Positions 52,121 through 60,342 of a stretch of 64,000 bases of DNA are shown piece after piece. The position numbers were made by a program, and so were the translations under genes. Within the stretch, counting starts at the first letter, position 1, and each line of letters opens with the position of its first letter. Origin of the DNA: Runella aurantiaca (GTDB lineage Bacteria > Bacteroidota > Bacteroidia > Cytophagales > Spirosomataceae); contig NZ_QPIW01000006.1 in the NCBI RefSeq assembly GCF_003339505.1, positions 186,001 to 250,000 on the forward strand, read 5' to 3'. The notes under the pieces are model-generated. The model was not told the DNA's origin, searched no databases, and saw only the letters and a program-made list of their open reading frames with translations.

Positions 52121-52504
52121 CTAGTTTACTCCGTTTTGCTTTTGTGAAACAGAGCTTTGCACGTATTGCCGACGTCTTTTCGAAACTGGTACTTTCTTTC
52201 CGTCAAGCAATTGAATAAACGTACCACCTTCGGTAATTTGATAACCCGCAAAATGATGAAAATTGACCAAATATGACTTGTGTGTACGTACAAAACTGGT
52301 CTTTTTGAGCAGCTGTTCGTAGCTTTTAAGGGTTTTGGCTTGTACAAAGACTTTCCCAGTTTTGGTAACAATCCGGACGTAATTCACATCCGCTTGGATA
52401 AAAATCACATCTTCGGTGCGAATAAAGAAAGAACGTTTCAGATTTACTAACTCCAAATAATCGGGAGATACAGCAGGACTTAAAAGTGATGAGAGATTGT
52501 TCAT
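52121..52504 (-). CDS. Stand-alone LytTR DNA-binding protein
   Basis: A 127-residue protein consisting of a LytTR domain alone (FIRTEDVIFIQADVNYVRIV, then FVRTHKSYLVNFHHFAGY and a final KKVPVSKRRRQYVQ). No receiver or other sensing domain is present, and no histidine kinase gene is adjacent. LytTR proteins bind direct repeats ahead of promoters. It could be an autonomous or auxiliary regulator. The 302 nt upstream (52505-52806) are AT-rich, with only the ruvB terminator recognisable. Confidence 0.85.
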   Translation of the reverse strand: MNNLSSLLSPAVSPDYLELVNLKRSFFIRTEDVIFIQADVNYVRIVTKTGKVFVQAKTLKSYEQLLKKTSFVRTHKSYLVNFHHFAGYQITEGGTFIQLLDGKKVPVSKRRRQYVQSSVSQKQNGVN

Positions 52505-52734
52505 GGCTGAGTGAGGCTGTTTTTATAAAATATGCGCTGCAAAATTGCGGTATATTCTCAAAACTTAGAAATCCAATCAGGATGAAATGTAAAATATAAC
52601 GTCTGAAACGTCATTACGGAAGCTAAGACCGCACTTTTATCCAATAAACTCCCTGAGAATACAAGTCCCATCTACTGATGCCATTTTACATAAATGGTAT
52701 ATTTTGCTTATTAATTAGTAATTTTCATATATCA

Positions 52735-52780
52735 AAACAGGTCTGCCTCTACCCTCAATTGGGTTGAAACAGACCTGTTT
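52735..52780 (-). terminator. Terminator of ruvB
   Basis: AAACAGGTCTG pairs perfectly with CAGACCTGTTT around a 24-nt loop, 26 nt past the ruvB stop codon on the minus strand. The rest of 52505-52806 is AT-rich with no evident gene. Confidence 0.7.
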
Positions 52781-52806
52781 AAAAGGTATTTTTATTGGCT
52801 TACTGC

Positions 52807-53838
52807 TTACTCTGGAAATAAATCTCCCGTCCGAAATTTAGGCACGATTCCCAAATGGCGGTAGGCTTTTTCGGTAGCCTCCCGGCCCCTAGAAGTACGT
52901 TTAATGAATCCTTCCTGTATCAAAAACGGCTCATACACCTCTTCAATGGTTTCGGCTTCGTCGCCGCAAGCGGTGGCGATGGTAGAGAGCCCCACGGGGC
53001 CGCCTTTGAATTTCTCAATGATGGTGGTCAGGATACGAATGTCCATCTCGTCTAGGCCATGCTGGTCTACATCGAGGGCTTTCAAGGCAATCTCTGCAAT
53101 CTCGACCGTAATTCGTCCACTTCCTTTGACCTGCGCGAAATCGCGCGTACGGCGCAGAAGATTATTGGCAATACGCGGGGTCCCACGACTACGTCGGGCT
53201 ATTTCGTAGGCTCCTTCGTCGTCGATAGGCGCTCCCAAGATTCCTGAAGAGCGTTTTACAATCGACGTCAACAACTTGGCATCATAATATTCCAGTCGGC
53301 AATTAATTCCGAAACGCGCCCGGAGCGGTGAGGTGAGTAAGCCCGCGCGGGTCGTGGCCCCAATCAACGTAAAAGGATTGAGACTAATCTGAATACTGCG
53401 CGCATTGGGCCCCGAGTCGAGCATAATGTCAATCTTGTAATCCTCCATCGCCGAGTAGAGATATTCTTCTACAACGGGGTTAAGACGGTGAATTTCGTCG
53501 ATAAACAATACATCGTTGGGCTGTAAATTGGTAAGCAACCCAGCCAAATCGCTGGGCTTGTCCAACACTGGCCCAGAGGATGTTTTTAGGCTGGCGCCTA
53601 GCTCATTGGAAATAATGTTGGAAAGGGTGGTTTTTCCTAACCCCGGAGGGCCGTGCAATAGCACGTGGTCGAGGGCTTCACCGCGCTGCTTGGCGGCGAG
53701 TACAAAGACCCGAATGTTTTCCAGTATCTTATCCTGCCCCGCAAAATCGCTGAAAGAGAGCGGACGCAATGCCCGGTCTATCTCCTTTTCCATCGGGGAA
53801 AGCGGGTCGGTAGTTCCTGTTAAGTAATCTTGACGCAT
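52807..53838 (-). CDS. ruvB: Holliday junction branch-migration ATPase RuvB
   Basis: A 343-residue AAA+ motor that drives branch migration with RuvA. Motifs: [18 protein letters not shown], Walker [11 protein letters not shown] (to residue 70), Walker [14 protein letters not shown], sensor [12 protein letters not shown] and the C-terminal winged helix ([21 protein letters not shown]). Length is normal. Upstream of its start are a palindrome of the CACGCAGAG type and the GxxExxY remnant. Confidence 0.97.
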   Translation of the reverse strand: MRQDYLTGTTDPLSPMEKEIDRALRPLSFSDFAGQDKILENIRVFVLAAKQRGEALDHVLLHGPPGLGKTTLSNIISNELGASLKTSSGPVLDKPSDLAGLLTNLQPNDVLFIDEIHRLNPVVEEYLYSAMEDYKIDIMLDSGPNARSIQISLNPFTLIGATTRAGLLTSPLRARFGINCRLEYYDAKLLTSIVKRSSGILGAPIDDEGAYEIARRSRGTPRIANNLLRRTRDFAQVKGSGRITVEIAEIALKALDVDQHGLDEMDIRILTTIIEKFKGGPVGLSTIATACGDEAETIEEVYEPFLIQEGFIKRTSRGREATEKAYRHLGIVPKFRTGDLFPE

Positions 53839-53848
53839 AATACGTATT

Positions 53849-53934
53849 CACGCAGAGTGGCTGAGGTAGGGTTCGCCGTAACGACGGTCCGACGTTGCGG
53901 CAAAGACGGAAAACAAAACCCGTCACTTTGCGTG
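53849..53934. repeat. Palindrome of the CACGCAGAG type, copy 2 (long loop)
   Basis: CACGCAGAGTG (53849-53859) and CACTTTGCGTG (53924-53934) are complementary except for one pair, separated by 64 nt that contain further partial complementarity (CGCCGTAACGACGG). It begins 11 nt upstream of the ruvB start codon and ends 8 nt past the stop of the GxxExxY remnant. Confidence 0.65.
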
Positions 53935-53941
53935 GTGTGAT

Positions 53942-54109
53942 TTATAAACGATTAACAATTCTTTGAATTCCGTCTTTTATCAAAGGTACGTTAAAATTTA
54001 TTAAGAGACCGAGTTTTAGGCCCGTCAATTTAAGGTAGGTTTGCCGCTGTTTTTGGTGTATTTTGAAACAGGAGTTTACGACGATTTGGGGGATTTTGTT
54101 TTCGCGCAT
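53942..54109 (-). pseudogene. GxxExxY-family gene with a large internal in-frame deletion
   Basis: A 55-codon frame from ATG 54109 to TAA 53942. It begins ENKIPQIVVNSCFKIHQK, the N-terminus of GxxExxY proteins (PF13366-type), and continues at once with TYLKLTGLKLGLLINFN and LIKDGIQRIVNRL, which is the family's C-terminus. About 70 middle residues, including the GPG/E/Y region that names the family, are missing from a usual length near 125. The junction falls in IHQK followed by QRQTYLKL, where both family halves carry a His-x-Lys stretch, suggesting deletion between short repeats. It may still be translated but is presumably non-functional. Confidence 0.75.
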
Positions 54110-54186
54110 GAGCCAAGTTTTTGTTCATGCAAAGAAGCATATAGGAATGAAAGATAAGAAAAATGTTTCTTATCGGTCGTTTTGAA

Positions 54187-54238
54187 TCACGCAGAGCCGC
54201 AAAGGAGCAAAGAAAATAAACTTTGCGGCTCTGCGTGA
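54187..54238. repeat. Palindrome of the CACGCAGAG type, copy 3
   Basis: TCACGCAGAGCCGCAAAG pairs perfectly with CTTTGCGGCTCTGCGTGA (18 bp) around 16 nt. It begins 78 nt upstream of the GxxExxY remnant and ends 9 nt before the stop of the PKD gene, so it may also terminate that gene. Confidence 0.85.
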
Positions 54239-54246
54239 AATAGATA

Positions 54247-57200
54247 TTATCGCACAAGCAGCACCGCTCCGCGTTGGTTTTCACGCGGTCGGTCGGGGAA
54301 GAATTTGGATTTGAAGGACACCACATACGGGTAACTCATCGGCGGATACACACTCCCCCGATAGCTACCATCCCATTTTTGGTTGATGTCGTTGGTATAA
54401 AAAATCACTTCACCCCACCGATTGAAAATCTTCAATTCAAAATCAGTCAAGTGGTCGCCGAACACGTTCAGTACATCATTGTTGCCGTCGCCGTTGGGTG
54501 TAAACACATCTGGGATATAAATACGCGGCTCACAACGCACTACTACGCGAGCAGTATCAAAAAGCTCACAGCCTTCAGGATTACTGATACGAACGCGGTA
54601 GTTTCCGACGAGACTAACCATAACACGCGAGGTACGTTCTTCGGAATGGAACCAAAAATAACTCAGATTGGAAGCACCACCGCGAACGGCCAGCGTAGCC
54701 ATTGCCCCATCGTCAAGATCGCAGAGTGGCACTTCTTTGGTCAAGTCATACGTAGGGCGCGGGGCCAATGAATACGTAAAATCGTCGTTGTCGGTACAAC
54801 CCGTTACGGTATTTGTTACCGTCAATGTATACGTTCCTCCCCGCGTGACGCTGATGCGGTCGGTGGTTTCGCCCGTACTCCATCGGTACTGGTTGCCAGG
54901 AATAAGCGGTAACGACGGTATCAACAACGCCGTATCGCCGATGCACTTTTTACGGTCGGGGCCCAAACTCAGGAATTTATCAGGCGTAATTCCGACCGTA
55001 ATATCCCGCAAAGTGGTATCGCAACCACCGGCGTCCGTTACTTTCACGTTGTACATACCCGGCAATAAATTGGCAAGCAAGGCGGCGTTGGTTCCCAGCC
55101 CTGCTCCCATGGCGTTGGTCCAGACGTAGGTTTGGGGAGTTCCCGCCAAGGTATTGAGATTAATAGCTCCCGAAGAAGGCAACGTGCAGCGCGCGTTGAC
55201 GATGGTCGGTTGCAATCGCAATGTTCTGACCGCTCTCAGCCCAAATGAAGAATCGGTGGCGCATACGGCGGGATTGCCGCGTAGCATGACTCGGTACGTT
55301 CCTTCGCCTACGTTGGGAAGGGTGTTGCCCGTGGCACTCAACATAGTATTGTTGGGGCCAAACCACTCAAAAGTATAACTGCCACTCGGTGGCGAGATAT
55401 TTCCGATGACTATCTGCCCATCCGTGGTGGTACAACCCGTTGGCGGCGTTAATACCGCCGCTATTTTCGCTTTGGGTAAGGCTCGTACTTGAATGGTATC
55501 TTCATTGACGCACGCCTGAGGGGTTCCGGTATTGATGGTTACCTGCACAAAATACGTCCCAGGTTGGGTTACGGTAATCAATTGTGTTGTCTCCCCCGTA
55601 CTCCATTGAAATTTATTCCAATTGGTAGGAGTTGGCTTGGCGTTCAGCACCACATTTCCACCACCTACGCACAAACTCGTATCAGGACCGAGCGAATAGG
55701 CTGGCGGTCTGCGAAGGGTAACCTGTGTAGCACCCCGTGAAAAACACTGTGATTCAATACCGTTTGCGGCAAATACTTCATAACTGCCTGAACCACCATT
55801 GGGCTGTAATGTAATGGTTTTCGTTTGAGCCAGTGGGACCCTATTTCTACGCCAGAAATACGCCTCGGCCTCCACGCCTGCATCCAGCACGAGTCGATTG
55901 GTACAGGTATCAATCGGTGATTTTAGATTGATAGGGTCTGGTGTAGCAATAATTGTGATGCGTTGGGTAATGGTGGTATCCTTACATCTGTTTACCAATC
56001 GTAAACTGACTGAATACGTACCGGGCATTTTGTAGGTATGTTGCACCTGTTGATTTTGCCCCGTTACGGGAGCAGACCCATCGCCAAAATTCCACGTATA
56101 ACTGTCTTTGATAGGGTCGCAGAGCGGGGAAGCCTGAAAGTTGGTGGCTTGGTTGGAGCAGGTGTCCGAATAGGTAAACCCCGGCCCTGAGGATTCGTTG
56201 GTAAAGTTTTGGACAAAATTGGGTAGTCCTAACTGACTTGTGCTTCCACCCAAAAATATACCGTCTTTCACAAATCTTACTTCATCCTGCGAGTCTTCGT
56301 CGGGTTCGTTGATAACCCCTAAATATTGGCTGTCTTTGATGGCCAGATAGATTCTACCGTCCGACCCTACCTGAAGCGCGCCGTACACTTGCGTGGCCGA
56401 ACTGTCAATCAATATTTTGGAATCGGCAATCCGCGCCGAATCACCCAAACTGATGTCGTACTGCCACAATCGGGAAAGGGTGGTATCACCTGCGGCATCG
56501 CCTTTTTGCAACGACACGTACATTTTCGTGCCATCGGGAGAGAACTCTACCCCGTAGGCCTTGGGCGGAGCAGGCCCCAAATCAATCGTTTGCGGCCCAG
56601 ACAGTCGCCCCGATGAATCACTAAAATTATAAATTTCGACAAGGTTGCGGGGAGGGCCCGGCACCACCACCGCCAACCGACGCATTCCAGTACTGTCGGC
56701 GGGAGAAAATTTCATGTAGCCTTCTCCTTTGGAGACCGTATCCTGAACCGCTCCTAAAGCATACTGAAACGGTCCTTCCAAACCTGCTTTGGTGGCGTGA
56801 TAAACCCGAAAAACATTACTATCATAATCGTGCGACACAATCCAGTATGTAGAGTCGCGTTCGTTTCTGACGGAAGCAATGCGCTCGGTGGTATTATCGT
56901 TCAAAAGATTATTGGTTTCTACAACTTCGCCGTTGCCGCCGTTGCGGCGCATATCCACCAAACTGTAGCTAAACTTTTTCTGTCCGTTGATTTCAGAGGT
57001 GGTGAAAACGTAGTATAGGTATTCGCAGCCTCGACAAGTAGGCTTGGGTACAATCAGTGCCGATTGGGTCGAATTAGGGCTTCCCGCCAGCGCCGCCGTG
57101 TCTTTGGAAGGCATAACGACCCCATTTTTATCAAATATCTTGACTCCATCGGTGTAAAAAAGCAACTGTCCTTTGGAGTTGGAAATGGACGAAGTACCTT

Positions 57201-57894
57201 CAGGAGTTTTGATTTGGCCATCGGTGAGCGGTTGCGGGCTCCCGCCCGAAAAATCAAGGCCCGCGTTGTTTCCGAAATACCATTTGGCCCCTTCCTGATT
57301 GGATTGTTCCAAACAGACCTTTACCGTAATTTTATCCTCATACGTACATCCGTCGGCATTGGTTACTTCCACAGAGTAGCAGCCAGAACTGTCGACGCGT
57401 AGCGTTTGGGTGGTATCTCCTTTCGGAAACCACATGTATTTAACTCCATTCGGAGCATTGTTAGGATACGGATTTAGGAAAAGTTTCCCCAAATCCTCCT
57501 TACAAATCATGGTATCACGACGCCAATTGGGAAAAGCAGGCGGCGGTACGCCAACATTAACCGTTCGGGTAACCGTTTCGGGTATACCCGCCACCGTCCG
57601 GGTCAGCGTGATGAGCTTCATGCCCGGCGTCTGAAAAAGGTGCTTGATGCTATTTTTGGTGGAAGTAATAAGGCCGCTTCCATCCCCAAAATCCCAACTC
57701 CACGCCGTTGACGTGGCCAGCGTATCCGTAAAAACCGTTGAATCAGCTAAGCATTCCTGATCAGGAATACATAATTTTCCTGAAACCTTAAAAGGCTCTA
57801 GCTGTGCGTGCGCAGTGCCAATAGACAGCAATAACAGCATCCATCCTCCAAGTAATGAAAGAAATATGTGCAGCTTTTTTCTCATGGGTTCCAT
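54247..57894 (-). CDS. Large secreted PKD-domain protein with gliding-motility C-terminal domain
   Basis: A 1215-residue extracellular protein: signal peptide (LHIFLSLLGGWMLLLLSIGTAHA), a first PKD domain (AWSWDFGDGSG, about 40-115), a propeller-like middle (about 190-570, with YVSLQKGD and GRIYLAIKDSQYLG), another PKD domain (YTWNFGDGSAPV, about 590-660), further Ig-like repeats and a C-terminal type IX secretion sorting domain (VFTPNGDGNNDVLNVFG, FNRWGEVIFYT). On the minus strand AGGAGG lies six bases before the ATG at 57894; the ATG at 57885 is the alternative. It probably acts as an adhesin or surface protein. Confidence 0.88.
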   Translation of the reverse strand: MEPMRKKLHIFLSLLGGWMLLLLSIGTAHAQLEPFKVSGKLCIPDQECLADSTVFTDTLATSTAWSWDFGDGSGLITSTKNSIKHLFQTPGMKLITLTRTVAGIPETVTRTVNVGVPPPAFPNWRRDTMICKEDLGKLFLNPYPNNAPNGVKYMWFPKGDTTQTLRVDSSGCYSVEVTNADGCTYEDKITVKVCLEQSNQEGAKWYFGNNAGLDFSGGSPQPLTDGQIKTPEGTSSISNSKGQLLFYTDGVKIFDKNGVVMPSKDTAALAGSPNSTQSALIVPKPTCRGCEYLYYVFTTSEINGQKKFSYSLVDMRRNGGNGEVVETNNLLNDNTTERIASVRNERDSTYWIVSHDYDSNVFRVYHATKAGLEGPFQYALGAVQDTVSKGEGYMKFSPADSTGMRRLAVVVPGPPRNLVEIYNFSDSSGRLSGPQTIDLGPAPPKAYGVEFSPDGTKMYVSLQKGDAAGDTTLSRLWQYDISLGDSARIADSKILIDSSATQVYGALQVGSDGRIYLAIKDSQYLGVINEPDEDSQDEVRFVKDGIFLGGSTSQLGLPNFVQNFTNESSGPGFTYSDTCSNQATNFQASPLCDPIKDSYTWNFGDGSAPVTGQNQQVQHTYKMPGTYSVSLRLVNRCKDTTITQRITIIATPDPINLKSPIDTCTNRLVLDAGVEAEAYFWRRNRVPLAQTKTITLQPNGGSGSYEVFAANGIESQCFSRGATQVTLRRPPAYSLGPDTSLCVGGGNVVLNAKPTPTNWNKFQWSTGETTQLITVTQPGTYFVQVTINTGTPQACVNEDTIQVRALPKAKIAAVLTPPTGCTTTDGQIVIGNISPPSGSYTFEWFGPNNTMLSATGNTLPNVGEGTYRVMLRGNPAVCATDSSFGLRAVRTLRLQPTIVNARCTLPSSGAINLNTLAGTPQTYVWTNAMGAGLGTNAALLANLLPGMYNVKVTDAGGCDTTLRDITVGITPDKFLSLGPDRKKCIGDTALLIPSLPLIPGNQYRWSTGETTDRISVTRGGTYTLTVTNTVTGCTDNDDFTYSLAPRPTYDLTKEVPLCDLDDGAMATLAVRGGASNLSYFWFHSEERTSRVMVSLVGNYRVRISNPEGCELFDTARVVVRCEPRIYIPDVFTPNGDGNNDVLNVFGDHLTDFELKIFNRWGEVIFYTNDINQKWDGSYRGSVYPPMSYPYVVSFKSKFFPDRPRENQRGAVLLVR

Positions 57895-58044
57895 TTGACT
57901 CCTCCTACCTCAAATCTCGTGCCTAATCTTAACCTTTTGTCGATAAAGATGTTTACGCAGTTTTTCGTAAAAACGTTGTAATCAATTCAATACTATCTAA
58001 AAAAAAACAGGTCAGACCATTGGGTTCTACCTAAAAACGACAAA

Positions 58045-58081
58045 ACCTTACCGAAAATTTTATGGAAATCTACGGTAAGGT
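58045..58081 (-). terminator. Hairpin after the isomerase gene
   Basis: ACCTTACCG and CGGTAAGGT pair around a 19-nt loop, 32 nt past the stop of the isomerase gene (minus strand). T-rich sequence follows on that strand, but no strong T-run. The rest of 57895-58044 contains nothing I recognise. Confidence 0.5.
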
Positions 58082-58112
58082 AATAAATTATGTCGAAAAG
58101 GAAATCAGCTAC

Positions 58113-58958
58113 TTAAAGGCTCTTCAAATAAGCCATGCTTTGGGGCACTTGCTGCATGGCACCTAGGTTTTCGTCTTCGATGTAAAAATACTTAATAGAC
58201 GATTTTTTGGCAGCTTTTAGAATCTCTGGGTAATTGATTTGGCCCGTACCGAGCACCACACAGTTTTCGTTGGGTGTACTGCCAGAGGTGCTTTTGGGTA
58301 CCCCGATTTTCAGGTCTTTCAGGTGAATCAACTTAAACCGTTTAGGATATTTTTTGAGCATCTCGGCAGGATTCTGACCAGGCAGGTGCATCCATACCAC
58401 ATCCATTTCAAAAAAGACGGCATCAGGATTGGTATTCTGAACGATGTAGTCAAAATACGTTCCTTTTCCGTAAGGCTCAAACTCAAACCCGTGGTTGTGG
58501 TAGCAGAAAGTCAGCCCGTTCTCTTTGAGTTTTTGTCCAAAACGGTTGAAATCTTCTACCGTTTTTTTGGCCAATGCTTCATCCATCGGCCCTTTGTGTG
58601 GTACTGAGCCAATCCGGACAAATTCAGCGCCCAACGTTTTGGCATTCTGAACCACCGTTTCTGACTTATCCGTCAAGTCCGCAAAACTTACACCGAGGCT
58701 ACTGCACCGCATTCCACGCTCATCCAATAAAGCCCGAAGTTCGGCTGCTGTTTTACCAAACAAATTAGAAAATTCAATGTTGGTAATGCCCATCGCCTTC
58801 ACCTTATCCAAGGTGCCGGGCACGTCTTTGCTGAATTCATTCCGAAACGTGTACGAAACCGCCCCCGGAGTATCTTTCAGTAATTTACCGAAACGCTGCG
58901 CGTATGCCGTTGACAAAAAACTCGTCAGGATACACAAATAAATCAAATGCTTTTTCAT
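58113..58958 (-). CDS. Exported TIM-barrel sugar phosphate isomerase/epimerase-like protein
   Basis: A 281-residue protein with a Sec signal peptide (IYLCILTSFLSTAYAQ) and a xylose-isomerase-like barrel: GAVSYTFRNEFS, MGITNIEFSNLFGKT, LTFCYHNHGFEFEPYG and FFEMDVVWMHLPGQNP with likely metal ligands Glu/Asp/His, then FKLIHLKDLKIG. It is 48 nt downstream of the MFS gene, and an oxidoreductase gene lies upstream of that, so the three probably form a sugar or cyclitol processing group. Substrate is unknown. Confidence 0.85.
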   Translation of the reverse strand: MKKHLIYLCILTSFLSTAYAQRFGKLLKDTPGAVSYTFRNEFSKDVPGTLDKVKAMGITNIEFSNLFGKTAAELRALLDERGMRCSSLGVSFADLTDKSETVVQNAKTLGAEFVRIGSVPHKGPMDEALAKKTVEDFNRFGQKLKENGLTFCYHNHGFEFEPYGKGTYFDYIVQNTNPDAVFFEMDVVWMHLPGQNPAEMLKKYPKRFKLIHLKDLKIGVPKSTSGSTPNENCVVLGTGQINYPEILKAAKKSSIKYFYIEDENLGAMQQVPQSMAYLKSL

Positions 58959-59006
58959 AAAAATCAGGTTAATTGTTACAAATAAAGAGGTTAGACAAAC
59001 GTCTAT

Positions 59007-60230
59007 CTACTCTTCCACGTAGTTCATATCTTTGGTAAAAGTTTCTTCTAACGACTGAAGGCAAATCAACGAAATAACCACTACCACCGTTCCAATCAAC
59101 AGCGCCCCGTTTATTACCCCCAAAGAGGGTTTGAGGTATACAAAAGACGCCGCCAACGGAATGGTCGCACCGCGCACAAAATTGGGCACTGACGTAGCCA
59201 CCGTGGCCCGAAGATTGGTTCCGAAAAGTTCGGCGGCCAGAATAATAAACAACGTCCAATAGCCATTACAAAACCCTAAACAGGCGCAAAGGATGTAAAA
59301 TTGGGTCGTGTTTTGGATGGGGGCCATCAGGTAAATAATCATGAACGAGAATGACATCAACAGAAAAATGCGAATAGCTTTTTTACGACTTTGTAGGCGC
59401 TGACTTAAAAAGCCGCTCACAATATCGCCGAATGTTTGCCCCGTGAAAGCCAGCATAACGGCTTTGCCCGCAATGATGGGGTCTGCTAAGCCGTGACTTA
59501 TACCGAATTCAGGCGAAAAAGTAATCAAAATGCCCACCACAAACCACAACGGCACCCCGACGATAATTGCCAACAAATATTTCTTCAAGCGTTGCGGAGT
59601 AAAGAGCATTCCGATATTACCGCGCTTCACATCTTTATTTCTAAGATTGACAAATAGGCCCGATTCAAATACGTTGATCCGCAACACCAACAATAAAAGC
59701 CCTAAACCGCCACCGACGTAGTATGACATGCGCCATTCGAACAAATCAGCAACAAAATAGGCGAGCACGCCGCCCAAAACACCCATCGTTGCTACCAGTA
59801 CCGAACCGTACCCGCGCAAATGCTTGGGCAAAACCTCGGCCACCAGCGTGATTCCTGCGCCTAATTCTCCTGCTAAACCCACGCCCGCAATAAAGCGCAA
59901 AACGGCGTATTGCGGCACGCTGGTGATGAGTCCGTTGGCAATATTGGCTAAAGAATAGAGTAGAATAGAGCCAAAAAGCACGGAAAGTCGGCCTTTTTTA
60001 TCCCCCAAAATTCCCCATAGCACACCGCCAATCAACAATCCAGCCAACTGCATATTGAGTAAAAAAACACCCTCTGGCAAGAGTTGGTCACCCGTTACGC
60101 CAATGGCTTTGAGGCTGGGCACGCGCACCACACTAAACAAAAACAAATCGTACATATCTACCAAATAGCCCAAGGCGGCTACCAAAACAGGCACTTGAAG
60201 AAGAAGCTTAAAATCAGAAGATTTGGTCAT
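59007..60230 (-). CDS. MFS transporter (sugar/organic acid type)
   Basis: A 407-residue, 12-helix major facilitator protein. Landmarks are LVAALGYLVDMYDLFLFSVV in helix 1, the loop-2 motif GGVLWGILGDKKGRLSVL and the mid-protein FIAGVGLAGELGAGITLVAE. The YLVDMYDLF/GDKKGR pattern resembles the aromatic-acid/sugar symporter groups. It sits between an oxidoreductase gene and a TIM-barrel isomerase gene on the same strand, so it is likely to move their substrate. The direction of transport is unknown. Confidence 0.85.
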   Translation of the reverse strand: MTKSSDFKLLLQVPVLVAALGYLVDMYDLFLFSVVRVPSLKAIGVTGDQLLPEGVFLLNMQLAGLLIGGVLWGILGDKKGRLSVLFGSILLYSLANIANGLITSVPQYAVLRFIAGVGLAGELGAGITLVAEVLPKHLRGYGSVLVATMGVLGGVLAYFVADLFEWRMSYYVGGGLGLLLLVLRINVFESGLFVNLRNKDVKRGNIGMLFTPQRLKKYLLAIIVGVPLWFVVGILITFSPEFGISHGLADPIIAGKAVMLAFTGQTFGDIVSGFLSQRLQSRKKAIRIFLLMSFSFMIIYLMAPIQNTTQFYILCACLGFCNGYWTLFIILAAELFGTNLRATVATSVPNFVRGATIPLAASFVYLKPSLGVINGALLIGTVVVVISLICLQSLEETFTKDMNYVEE

Positions 60231-60259
60231 AAAAATGATTGTTAACCGCCAAAAAATTG

Positions 60260-60327
60260 AACCACAGAGAAACTGAGGAACACAGAGTTAAAAAGGTCTC
60301 TCTGTGATTCTCCATTCCTCTGTGGTT
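60260..60327. repeat. Nested palindrome of the ACCACAGAG type
   Basis: Outer arms AACCACAGAG/CTCTGTGGTT and inner arms CACAGAG/CTCTGTG, with an asymmetric bubble between them. It lies in the 112-nt gap between the oxidoreductase and MFS genes, which are on the same strand. The repeated CACAGAG core resembles the CACGCAGAG elements. Confidence 0.8.
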
Positions 60328-60342
60328 GAGAATATCACTATT

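Noticed and set aside
53729-53926. 65-codon minus-strand frame overlapping the ruvB start
   Set aside because: It overlaps ruvB out of frame and contains the interior of a palindrome.
54030-54326. 98-codon minus-strand frame across the 54187 palindrome
   Set aside because: It spans a hairpin and the end of the PKD gene in another frame; the true coding signal here is the GxxExxY remnant in a different frame.
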